8,868 nucleotides of DNA. Origin: Marinilabiliales bacterium (lineage in GTDB: Bacteria > Bacteroidota > Bacteroidia > Bacteroidales > BM523). The notes under the pieces were generated by a model. That model was not told the origin of the DNA. It worked only from the letters and a program-made list of their open reading frames with translations, and did not search any database. Shown here one piece after another: positions 1-7,222 of this stretch. The translations under genes and the position numbers were made by a program. The stretch spans positions 1 to 8,868 of the forward strand of contig PKSZ01000575.1 in the NCBI GenBank assembly GCA_002869425.1, read 5' to 3'. The stretch's first letter is position 1. Each line of letters opens with the position of its first letter.

Positions 1-870
1 AAAGAGCCCATTCCTCCAGGAGGAAAAGGCTTGGTTGCAGCAACTTACAACCCAAAAAACAGACCAGGAAAATTTAACAAAAGTATTACTGTAACTTCTA
101 ATGCAGAAACTCCAACCAAAATTCTAAGGATCACAGGTGAAGTTCAGCCAAGGCCTAAAACTATGGAAGATGATTACCCAAAAAGTATGGGTGATCTAAG
201 ACTAAAATCGAACCATCTGTCTTTTGTAAAAATCAAAAATACCGAGGAAAAAACTGAAAGCATTGATGTTATAAATGCATCAAAAACTGAAACCATTAAG
301 GTTGAATTCAAGGATATTCCAAAACATATAACCCTAAAGTGTGAACCTGCAACATTAAAACCAGGTGAAAAAGGAAAAATTACAGGAACATACAATGCTA
401 AATTAGCCAATGACTGGGGTTTTGTAATTGACAGGGTTCAGATTGTTGTTAATGAAAATAGCGATCCAAGAAACAGATTAAGCGTAAGCGCGACAATTGA
501 GGAGGATTTTGGTCAGTTATCAGAAAAAGAACTTGCCGATGCTCCAAACATTCAATTCGAGGAAACAACATTTAATTTTGGAACGCTAACACAAGGTGAG
601 TCTGTCACTCATGAGTTTAAATTCAAAAATGCCGGTAAAAAAGATCTTATTATCAGAAAAACAAAAGCAAGTTGTGGATGTACAGCCATTGCTCCAATAA
701 CAGAACCCATTAAGCCGGGAGAATCCAGTTCCATAAAAGTGACATTCAATAGTCGTGGAAAAAGAGGCAAACAAAATAAAACGATTACTGTAATTACAAA
801 CGATCCTCATGATAATGGAAGAAAATCCAGTACTATTCTGAGAATTACTGGTACGGTAAATCAAAAGTAA
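1..870 (+). CDS. DUF1573 domain-containing protein (5' partial)
   Basis: The reading frame is open from the first base and ends at TAA 868-870, so the start and any signal peptide lie outside the window. A TTG at 31 is an internal Leu codon within a domain, not a credible start. Three Ig-like modules of the DUF1573/ASH-like kind can be seen: the end of one (about nt 1-156, with PPGGKG and ITVTSN), a divergent middle one (about 184-510, with LKPGEKG), and a complete final one (about 544-861). The last has the family hallmarks FNFGTLTQGE, the SCGCT cysteine pair (codons at 673 and 679), IKPGESSSIKVTFNS and ITVITNDP. DUF1573 proteins are abundant, usually exported proteins of Bacteroidota; their biochemical role is not well defined, so no function is assigned. 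The middle module lacks the CGC pair. A strong terminator follows, so it is probably the last gene of its transcript. Confidence 0.88.
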   Translation, partial: KEPIPPGGKGLVAATYNPKNRPGKFNKSITVTSNAETPTKILRITGEVQPRPKTMEDDYPKSMGDLRLKSNHLSFVKIKNTEEKTESIDVINASKTETIKVEFKDIPKHITLKCEPATLKPGEKGKITGTYNAKLANDWGFVIDRVQIVVNENSDPRNRLSVSATIEEDFGQLSEKELADAPNIQFEETTFNFGTLTQGESVTHEFKFKNAGKKDLIIRKTKASCGCTAIAPITEPIKPGESSSIKVTFNSRGKRGKQNKTITVITNDPHDNGRKSSTILRITGTVNQK

Positions 871-890
871 TTTCCAATTATATTGATCTC

Positions 891-921
891 AAAGGCTATC
901 TCTTCGGGGATGGCCTTTTTT
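891..921 (+). terminator. Rho-independent terminator with UUCG tetraloop
   Basis: Arms 891-902 and 907-918 pair over 12 bp, with two G-T wobbles, around the tetraloop TTCG at 903-906. The loop is closed by C902-G907, giving the extra-stable cUUCGg motif. A run of six T residues (916-921) follows, then ATTT. It starts 21 bases after the DUF1573 stop codon and should end that transcript before the meaB promoter. The AAA at 891-893 opposite the T run would also allow some activity on the other strand, but no minus-strand gene is seen here. Confidence 0.9.
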
Positions 922-958
922 ATTTGTAAAAATCTATCAGTATACACTGAAAAAAAAG

Positions 959-966
959 TAATTTTG
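959..966 (+). promoter_or_regulatory. Bacteroidota-type -7 box upstream of meaB
   Basis: TAATTTTG fits the Bacteroidota primary sigma -7 consensus TAnnTTTG exactly. It lies 27 bases before the meaB ATG, which would give a short A/T-rich leader. No good TTG -33 element is present at the usual 17-23 base spacing; the nearest TTTG (923-926) is too far upstream. The call rests on the -7 box and its position between a terminator and a gene start. Confidence 0.5.
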
Positions 967-993
967 CATAGCGTATCTGTTTATTAAATTGTC

Positions 994-2094
994 ATGAGTG
1001 ATTTAAAAGATGAAAGTGCTCTTCATGTAAACAAAGGTGTTCATCAGCCATCAGATGTAAACAATGAAGCCATTAACAAATTCAAAAGCAAGAAAAAATC
1101 AGATATATCAGTAGATGAACTTGTTAATGGAATAAGAAGTGGGAATATTACACTTTTAAGCAGGGCAATAACCATCATCGAAAGTTCAAATTTTGCACAT
1201 CAAAAAATTGCAGCCCAGATCGTTGAAAAATGTTTGCCCCACTCAGGCAACTCTATTAGGATAGGAATAACAGGTGTGCCCGGCGTTGGAAAAAGTACTT
1301 TCATTGAATCTTTTGGCAAAAAACTTACAAGTATGAAGAAAAAACTTGCTGTTTTGGCAGTTGACCCAAGCAGTGAGAAAACAAAAGGCAGTATTCTGGG
1401 TGACAAAACCAGAATGGAAGAACTATCCTCTGATCCAAATGCATATATACGTCCAAGTCCATCAAGTGGTTCTCTTGGTGGTGTTGCAAGAAAAACCCGG
1501 GAAACCATAATTTTATGCGAAGCTGCAGGGTTCGATGTTATTCTTGTAGAAACTGTTGGAGTAGGACAGTCAGAAATAGCAGTGCATGGTATGGTAGATT
1601 TTTTCCTATTGTTATTATTGGCTGGTGCAGGTGATGAATTACAGGGTATCAAAAGAGGTATCATGGAAATGGCTGACGCTATAGCCATTAATAAAGCCGA
1701 TGGTGATAACATAGAAAAAGCCAGGCTTGCAAGAGCTGAATTTATAAATGCCCTACATCTTTTTCCCTTGCCTGAATCCGGTTGGAGTCCAAAAGTATTT
1801 ACTTGCTCGGGACTACACACTGAAGGATTGACGCAAATATGGAATTCAATTATTGAATATCTGGAGTTTACAAATAATAATGGCTATTTCAAAAAAAGAA
1901 GACTAAACCAGGCAAAATACTGGATGTATGAAACCATTAATGAAGGTCTTAAAGAAAACTTTTATAATCAACCGGAAATAAAACAGAAACTTGAGGACCT
2001 TGAAGACAAAGTTGTTAAAGAACAAGCCTGCTCTTTTAAAACGGCCCGTCACCTGCTTGAGTCTTATTTTAAGCACATAGAAAGGCAACGATAA
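994..2094 (+). CDS. meaB: Methylmalonyl-CoA mutase-associated GTPase MeaB (ArgK family)
   Basis: A 366-residue cytoplasmic G3E-family P-loop GTPase. MeaB proteins gate cofactor loading and protect or reactivate adenosylcobalamin-dependent methylmalonyl-CoA mutase; older annotations call the family ArgK/LAO transport kinase. Visible motifs: Walker A GVPGVGKST at residues 94-102; AVDPSS around D124 followed by KGSILGDKTRM; Walker B/switch ILVETVGVGQSE around 183-194, with Glu186 where many GTPases have Asp (a family trait); base-recognition NKAD at 233-236; and TCSGL as the G5-like motif. The C-terminal helical part (RRLNQAKYWM to LLESYF) matches the family's dimerisation arm. The conserved fold begins near residue 40, after a Lys/Ser-rich polar extension that makes it longer than the typical ~330 residues. 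ATG 994 is the only good start; the next in-frame Met lies inside the GTPase core. No mutase subunit gene is in the window, so the partner is inferred from the family. Confidence 0.95.
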   Translation: MSDLKDESALHVNKGVHQPSDVNNEAINKFKSKKKSDISVDELVNGIRSGNITLLSRAITIIESSNFAHQKIAAQIVEKCLPHSGNSIRIGITGVPGVGKSTFIESFGKKLTSMKKKLAVLAVDPSSEKTKGSILGDKTRMEELSSDPNAYIRPSPSSGSLGGVARKTRETIILCEAAGFDVILVETVGVGQSEIAVHGMVDFFLLLLLAGAGDELQGIKRGIMEMADAIAINKADGDNIEKARLARAEFINALHLFPLPESGWSPKVFTCSGLHTEGLTQIWNSIIEYLEFTNNNGYFKKRRLNQAKYWMYETINEGLKENFYNQPEIKQKLEDLEDKVVKEQACSFKTARHLLESYFKHIERQR

Positions 2095-2106
2095 TTATAT
2101 ATTATC
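2090..2106 (+). repeat. Short A/T-rich inverted repeat over the meaB stop codon
   Basis: GATAAT (2090-2095) and ATTATC (2101-2106) are perfect complements around the 5-base loop TATAT. A T-rich stretch (TGTCTTTTATG) follows. It could be a weak terminator for meaB, but the stem is only 6 bp and A/T-dominated, so chance is a real alternative. Confidence 0.3.
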
Positions 2107-2126
2107 TGTCTTTTATGTAAATGCCA

Positions 2127-2143
2127 TTTGTTCCTTGAACAAA
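2127..2143 (+). repeat. Perfect 7-bp inverted repeat between meaB and the large surface-protein gene
   Basis: TTTGTTC (2127-2133) and GAACAAA (2137-2143) are exact complements around CTT. It sits in the only sizeable gap before the 2185 gene and overlaps the candidate -33 element of that gene's promoter. It could be an operator or part of a weak terminator; the sequence after it (ATTTCATATTTTT) is T-rich but not a clean T run. Function is inferred only from position. Confidence 0.4.
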
Positions 2144-2163
2144 ATTTCATATTTTTAATATTG
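2135..2163 (+). promoter_or_regulatory. Candidate Bacteroidota promoter for the surface-protein operon
   Basis: TTG at 2135-2137, then 18 bases, then TAATATTG at 2156-2163. This fits the Bacteroidota pattern TTG-N17-23-TAnnTTTG with one mismatch in the -7 box. The ATG lies 22 bases after the -7 box, giving a short leader without a clear Shine-Dalgarno sequence. It would drive the three-gene run starting at 2185. Confidence 0.45.
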
Positions 2164-2184
2164 TAATCTATTGTTAATTAGCAA

Positions 2185-5100
2185 ATGAGGGTGAAATTAT
2201 TTATATACCTAATCGCAGCTTTTTTCCTTATGCTTTCAAGGTTAGCCTGGGCTCAGCATATTGAATTCATTGAGAATAAAAATCAATGGCCTGATCATGT
2301 ATCCTTCAAAGCAAATATACCCAATGGATCACTTTTTCTGGAAGATAATTGTTTTACATACTGTTTTGCCAAAGAAGATGATGTATATAAATCTGCTGCC
2401 CACCATCACCTTTTCCATGGGATGGAATCTGAGCACAAACATTCACCCTGGATTGTTCATTACCATGCATACAAAGTGAACTTTCTAAATGCTGACTGTA
2501 AAAATATAATACCTTCTGGAGAAAAAAGTGATTATGAAAATTATCTTATTGGAAACGACAGGTCTAAATGGGCTACCCGGGTAAGAAAATTTGAAACAAT
2601 TCTTTATCAGGAAATTTACAATAATATAGACCTTAAAGTTTACGATGGAGAACAAGGGTTAAAATACGATTTTATTGTAAAGCCAGGTGCCAACATACAA
2701 AATATCCAAATGCTCTTTGATGGAGTTGACAAATTTTCTTTTGAAGAAAACAATCTGGTAATTGAAACTTCTGTAAATAAAGTGTACGAAATGCAGCCTT
2801 ATGCATATCAATTAGTTGATGGCCACGAAGTACAAATTGCCTGTGAATTTCATCTTCAGGATAGTATCCTTACATTCAATTTCCCATTGGGATATAATGA
2901 AAATACTGAATTAATTATTGATCCGCAGCTAATTTTCTCGACTTATACCGGATCATCTGCAGACAACTGGGGTTTTACTGCTACACCCGATTTATATGGG
3001 AATGTATTCTCCGGAGGGATTGTTCATGGAACAGGATATCCCTCATCAACAGGAGCTTTTCAAATTGATTTTGGCGGTGGAGAAGCCTATTCTTCATCCT
3101 GGTATCAATTCGGATGGGATGTAGGTATCATAAAATATACGCCGGATGGAACACAGCGATTATATGCAACGTACATTGGAGGAAACAGCGAAGAAATGCC
3201 GCACAGCCTGGTGGTAAATGCATCCAATGAGCTCTTAATTTTTGGAACTACGGGTTCATCAGATTTTCCTGTATCTGCAAATGCCTATGATCCAACATTT
3301 AATGGGGGAACAAATATTGTCTACGACAATGTTATTCGTTTTTCAGAAGGAATTGACTTATACGTCTCCAAACTCAGTGCAGATGGTACTCAGCTTCTGG
3401 CATCCACATATGTTGGTGGAAGTGCAAATGATGGACTTAACTATAAAACTTACATGATAGGAAATAATTTTCTTACCATGCAGGGAAACGACAGTTTGTA
3501 CTACAACTATGCTGATGGTGCCCGTGGTGAAATCATTACAGATGGAAAAAATAATGTTTATGTAGGAACTTGTACCTTTTCCAATAATTTCCCGACAACC
3601 AACGGAAGCTTCCAGAGTTACCATTCAGGAAAACAGGAAGGTGTTGTTTTTAAATTGGACGCAAACCTCCAAAACATGATATGGAGTTCGTATTTTGGTG
3701 GTAGTGAAGACGATGCCATATATTCAATAGACACAGATGCAGACGACGATGTTTATATTGCAGGTGGAACTGTTAGCAATAATATTCCCATAACATCAGG
3801 ATCCTACCAAACAAGCTTTGCAGGAGGTACAACTGATGGATTTGTTGCACATATTTCTTCTGATGGTTCTCAACTTGTCAGTTCCACTTACTTTGGATCG
3901 AATAGATATGATCAGGCATATTTTGTAAGAACCGACAAATCAAAAAATGTATTTATAACCGGGCAAACAGAAGCTACAGGTGCAAATTTTATTTTCAATG
4001 CAGCATATGGCATTCCTGCAGGAGGTCAGTTCATCACTAAGTTTAACAATACACTTAGCAGTACAATCTGGTCTACCATGTTTGGCAACAACAATTCTAA
4101 GCCTGATATCTCAATCACTGCTTTTACAGTAGACGTATGCAATAGAGTATATCTCTCAGGCTGGGGCAGAGAATGGCCTTACGATTTTCTGGGTAACGAC
4201 TGGACAACCATTGAAGGCACAAACTCTTTACCTGTTACCAACAATGCCGAGCAATTAACTACTGATGGTCAGGATTTTTATATTATGGTTTTGTCTGATG
4301 ATGCATCCGGAATTGATTACGCAACCTATTTTGGAGAACAACATTCAGCTACAGTAGGATGCGGTACAGATCATGTGGATGGAGGAACCAGCCGATTCGA
4401 CAGAAAAGGAAATATCTACCAATCAGTATGTGCCAGCTGTGGTGGTTGCGATGCATTTCCAACAACTCCCGGAGTACATTCTGTCAATAATAACTCCACA
4501 AATTGTAACAATGCAGTTTTCAGATTTAGCTTCATGGATGATTTTTGTGTTGCAGACTTTGATCCACCACCTGTTGGTTGTGCACCATATTCATTTAACT
4601 TTAACAATACAAGCTTGTATGCTACTGAATATTACTGGGATTTTGGTGATAATACTACATCAACAACAGAAGATCCAAATCACACATATGCTGAATCTGG
4701 TATTTACAACATAATGCTCGTTGCCAGTAACCCTGGAACATGCAATCTGGCAGATACTATTTACAAGCAGATACAAGTGCTTTCAAACTCAACTGACTCA
4801 TTAGCTGAAATCAATATTTGTCCTGGAGATAACCCTCAAATAGGCGTTCAACCAAGTCCATACCCAAATATTGAATATATATGGTCACCGACAAATGGTT
4901 TAAGTGCTACAGATGTTCCCAATCCGTATGCCTCACCAGTAACTACAACAGAGTACCTTTTGATTATATCCAACGGAGTTTGTAGTGATAGTCTTTTTCA
5001 AACAGTTATCGTTCAGAATACAGATATTGAGATAGAAGCTGTCCCTGATACAGCTGTTTGTTATGGTGCAAATATTTCATTAGATGTTGCTGATCCTGGT

Positions 5101-7212
5101 GATATCGTAAGTTATCAATGGTCGAACAACCTTAATTTCAATCCAATATTAAATGCAAATCAGAATCAAAGTGAATACACTTTCCAGGTTTTTGAAGATG
5201 GGACCTACTATATTAAAGCTAATGGTTCCTATTGTGGAGCCTATGGAATAGACACCGTAAATATATCTGTTATTGACGTTGGCATTGAAGCCGGACCAGA
5301 CACAACTATTTGTCTGGGAAGTAATTACCAGATACAGGCAGAAAACCTTATCCCAGGTGATATTCTCACATATGAATGGAATCCTGTCAACAGCATTATT
5401 TCCGGGAACAATACAAATTCACCACTTGTAAATCCATCTAGTACAACTGATTACATTGTTTCTGCAACCAATCAGCATGGATGCTTAGCCACCGATACAA
5501 TTACAATTGCGACAGATGAAGTTGAAGCCAGCCTCATCAACATACAAAATGTAAGTTGTTATAATTTATGTGATGCTTCAGCACAAATAAATATTCAGCA
5601 AGGCATTTCACCTTATGATTTTCAATGGAGCAATAATGAAACTTCTCAAAACATATCAGGACTATGTGAAGGAAACTACGAAGTTACAATTGAAGACACA
5701 TACGGTTGTACCAAAACACTAGATATGAGTGTTACCCAACCAGACCTGCTCGTTGGAGAACTGGTTGACACAACAGGATCAATGTGTGATGGCACTTGTA
5801 GTGGAGAAGCAATAGTGGGCGCAACAGGTGGCACAACACCCTATTCATACTTATGGGTTGATGGACAAACTACAGCACACGCAACAGGTCTATGTGCTGA
5901 CTACTATGAAGTTACCATAAGCGATGTTAACAATTGTGACACAATCATTGAACTGCAAATTACAGATCCATCAGATTTATCTGCAAGCATAATGCAATCT
6001 GATGATATTCTTTGTTATGGTAATTGCACTGGAGAGCTATTGACTATTGTAACCAATGGAAACGCACCGTATACATATGAATGGAGCAATGGAAATACCA
6101 ATTCTCAAATTACTGATTTGTGTGCAGGAGTATATTCAATAACTGTTATTGACGAGGACAATTGTGTAAGAATACAATATTTTAATGTTCATCAGCCTCA
6201 GCAAATTTCTGCCAATATTAATGCAAGCCCAATTCCTTGCTTTGGACAAGAAACAAGCATAAATATAAATTCTGGTGGAGGCATCCCACCGCACAGCTAT
6301 TACTGGGAAAATGCAGAAGGAGAACAAATATCCACACAAACAACTGTAAGTAATGTTGCTTCAGGAACTTATTTTGTTACCATTACAGATGCCAACAATT
6401 GTACAAAAACAAGACAAATAACAATTTCACAACCCGACTCAATTGAACATGATGCACAGATTTATAAACTTATCTGCTATGATGCATGTAATGGAGAAAT
6501 TCATGTTGCTGTTTCCGGAGGAAGTCCTCCTTATACATACAACTGGACCAATGCTGTTTATGATTCAGTAAACCTGGATCTTTGTAGCGGAACATATGAG
6601 CTCAGTGTTACGGATCAGAATGGTTGTGGATTTACGCAGGACTATTATGTGGGAATTTCAGACTATGTTCCGGAAATCGACACAATTTATGCTGACGATA
6701 CCATTCTTTACACGGGACAAAACACCAATCTACATACGGATCTGTACCACAACGTATATAGCTGGTCACCATCCGGAAGTCTTACTTTTCCAAATTCAGC
6801 AAATCCAGTTGCAGAACCAATTGTAACAACAACATACATATTGAATGCACTAGACACCAACGGTTGCCCTATGACCGACTCAATCACCATATATGTAAAT
6901 GATGTATTCTGTGATGAACCCTATATTTATATACCTAATGCCTTCACGCCTAATGGAGATGGCAATAATGACCTATTGAAAGTGTATAGCAATATGATCA
7001 CTGAAATCTATTTCATGATATATGATCGCTGGGGAGAACTCATGTATCTTACTACAGATGTGGGAATTACAGATGATGGTGGAAATATTGGATGGGATGG
7101 TACCTACAAAGGAAACCCGGTTGATCCGGCAGTGTTTGTTTACTACCTGAAAGCAAGATGCCTAAATGGCGAATCATTTGTAAAAAAGGGAAATATTACG
7201 TTGATCAGATAA
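2185..7212 (+). CDS. Large T9SS-secreted adhesin-like protein: SBBP propeller, PKD, SprB repeats, gliding-type C-terminal domain
   Basis: A 1675-residue surface protein. Order of parts: Sec signal peptide 1-23 (basic start, hydrophobic core, AWA before Q24); N-terminal domain about 24-250 (FIENKNQWP), of the kind that precedes SBBP repeats (DUF7948-like); beta-propeller region about 250-787 with repeated TYxGG...DFPxT motifs, ending in the SGWGR and DHVDGGTSRFD segments common in gliding-associated proteins; PKD domain about 788-866 (YYWDFGD at 816-822); three Ig-like modules about 876-1115, each starting near a Cys (C879, C959, C1043); five SprB repeats 1116-1498; another Ig-like module about 1499-1573; and a gliding-motility-associated type B C-terminal domain 1574-1675 (IPNAFTPNGDGNND, YDRWGE, GWDGTYKG). 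That domain directs export by the T9SS. An adhesin-like role is inferred from PKD and SprB repeats; no enzyme active site is recognised. The ATG at 2185 gives an intact signal peptide. The next gene encodes a PorP/SprF protein, the expected export partner. It resembles SprB in repeats and tail but is much shorter than F. johnsoniae SprB, so orthology is not claimed. Confidence 0.93.
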   Translation: MRVKLFIYLIAAFFLMLSRLAWAQHIEFIENKNQWPDHVSFKANIPNGSLFLEDNCFTYCFAKEDDVYKSAAHHHLFHGMESEHKHSPWIVHYHAYKVNFLNADCKNIIPSGEKSDYENYLIGNDRSKWATRVRKFETILYQEIYNNIDLKVYDGEQGLKYDFIVKPGANIQNIQMLFDGVDKFSFEENNLVIETSVNKVYEMQPYAYQLVDGHEVQIACEFHLQDSILTFNFPLGYNENTELIIDPQLIFSTYTGSSADNWGFTATPDLYGNVFSGGIVHGTGYPSSTGAFQIDFGGGEAYSSSWYQFGWDVGIIKYTPDGTQRLYATYIGGNSEEMPHSLVVNASNELLIFGTTGSSDFPVSANAYDPTFNGGTNIVYDNVIRFSEGIDLYVSKLSADGTQLLASTYVGGSANDGLNYKTYMIGNNFLTMQGNDSLYYNYADGARGEIITDGKNNVYVGTCTFSNNFPTTNGSFQSYHSGKQEGVVFKLDANLQNMIWSSYFGGSEDDAIYSIDTDADDDVYIAGGTVSNNIPITSGSYQTSFAGGTTDGFVAHISSDGSQLVSSTYFGSNRYDQAYFVRTDKSKNVFITGQTEATGANFIFNAAYGIPAGGQFITKFNNTLSSTIWSTMFGNNNSKPDISITAFTVDVCNRVYLSGWGREWPYDFLGNDWTTIEGTNSLPVTNNAEQLTTDGQDFYIMVLSDDASGIDYATYFGEQHSATVGCGTDHVDGGTSRFDRKGNIYQSVCASCGGCDAFPTTPGVHSVNNNSTNCNNAVFRFSFMDDFCVADFDPPPVGCAPYSFNFNNTSLYATEYYWDFGDNTTSTTEDPNHTYAESGIYNIMLVASNPGTCNLADTIYKQIQVLSNSTDSLAEINICPGDNPQIGVQPSPYPNIEYIWSPTNGLSATDVPNPYASPVTTTEYLLIISNGVCSDSLFQTVIVQNTDIEIEAVPDTAVCYGANISLDVADPGDIVSYQWSNNLNFNPILNANQNQSEYTFQVFEDGTYYIKANGSYCGAYGIDTVNISVIDVGIEAGPDTTICLGSNYQIQAENLIPGDILTYEWNPVNSIISGNNTNSPLVNPSSTTDYIVSATNQHGCLATDTITIATDEVEASLINIQNVSCYNLCDASAQINIQQGISPYDFQWSNNETSQNISGLCEGNYEVTIEDTYGCTKTLDMSVTQPDLLVGELVDTTGSMCDGTCSGEAIVGATGGTTPYSYLWVDGQTTAHATGLCADYYEVTISDVNNCDTIIELQITDPSDLSASIMQSDDILCYGNCTGELLTIVTNGNAPYTYEWSNGNTNSQITDLCAGVYSITVIDEDNCVRIQYFNVHQPQQISANINASPIPCFGQETSININSGGGIPPHSYYWENAEGEQISTQTTVSNVASGTYFVTITDANNCTKTRQITISQPDSIEHDAQIYKLICYDACNGEIHVAVSGGSPPYTYNWTNAVYDSVNLDLCSGTYELSVTDQNGCGFTQDYYVGISDYVPEIDTIYADDTILYTGQNTNLHTDLYHNVYSWSPSGSLTFPNSANPVAEPIVTTTYILNALDTNGCPMTDSITIYVNDVFCDEPYIYIPNAFTPNGDGNNDLLKVYSNMITEIYFMIYDRWGELMYLTTDVGITDDGGNIGWDGTYKGNPVDPAVFVYYLKARCLNGESFVKKGNITLIR
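2932..4545 (+). other. SBBP-type beta-propeller region within the surface protein
   Basis: About residues 250-787. Clear units are DVGIIKYTPDGT...ATYIGG...SSDFP (312-362), DLYVSKLSADGT...STYVGG (from 391, with a longer insert before NNFPTT), EGVVFKLDAN...SSYFGG...NNIPIT (485-537) and DGFVAHISSDGS...STYFG (from 551). The later part diverges but keeps SGWGR (658-662) and a CxxCxxC cluster (C749, C752, C755) just before AFPTTPG. SBBP repeats are predicted to fold as propeller blades; the role here is probably structural or binding. Confidence 0.75.
5530..6678 (+). repeat. Five tandem SprB repeats (protein-level)
   Basis: Residues 1116-1189, 1190-1265, 1266-1341, 1342-1420 and 1421-1498, each 74-79 residues. 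Each unit carries a Cys near its start, a PPYxYxW-like core (SPYDFQW, TPYSYLW, APYTYEW, PPHSYYW, PPYTYNW), then GxYxVTxxD and a final Cys; the first four also end in a QP or DP segment. Units are diverged at DNA level, so this is an old duplication rather than a recent, unstable array. Units 1, 2, 3 and 5 have four Cys with identical spacing (4, 32, 14); unit 4 keeps only the first and last. Confidence 0.85.
6904..7209 (+). other. Type B T9SS C-terminal domain (gliding_CTERM/CHU_C-like)
   Basis: The last 102 residues (1574-1675) show the family signature: IPNAFTPNGDGNND at 1583-1596, YDRWGE at 1613-1618, GWDGTYKG around 1636-1643, and PAVFVYYLKA with a terminal KKGNITLIR. In F. johnsoniae, type B domains need a SprF-like partner for secretion and do not by themselves follow the type A rules of cleavage and attachment. 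The gene that follows supplies such a partner candidate. Confidence 0.9.
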
Positions 7213-7222
7213 TTGAAAAAAA
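7210..7222 (+). promoter_or_regulatory. Abutting stop/start junction TAA-TTG followed by A7
   Basis: The stop of the surface-protein gene (7210-7212) touches the TTG start of the PorP/SprF gene (7213-7215), and both are in the same frame. No clear Shine-Dalgarno sequence precedes it; GATCAGA is the immediate upstream sequence. The A run 7216-7222 after the start encodes KK. A terminating ribosome would already be positioned on the start codon, so reinitiation is the simplest way the second gene is expressed. Confidence 0.6.

Noticed and set aside
31..33. TTG as a possible start of the DUF1573 gene
   Set aside because: The frame continues upstream to base 1 with typical DUF1573 sequence (EPIPPGGKG), so the TTG is an internal Leu codon and the gene is truncated by the window edge.
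1200..1820. Long open frame (206 codons) on the minus strand
   Set aside because: It lies wholly inside meaB, which is unmistakable on the plus strand. The translated product is low-complexity with no recognisable domain, signal or promoter; it is an antisense shadow.
4373..4714. Open frames in alternative registers inside the large surface-protein gene, including 4373-4714 and 6596-6826
   Set aside because: They overlap well-defined propeller, PKD and Ig-like sequence in the main frame and encode His/Met/Gln/Ile-rich strings without domains.
5530..6678. Possibility that the repeat region is a CRISPR or DNA-level tandem array
   Set aside because: Repetition is at protein level only, with units of 74-79 codons that have diverged in nucleotides; there are no short identical direct repeats with spacers.
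7210..7215. Possibility that the cargo and PorP/SprF genes are one gene broken by a nonsense mutation
   Set aside because: The sequence before the stop ends like a complete type B domain (GNITLIR), and the sequence after it begins with a normal signal peptide, so two proteins are expected.
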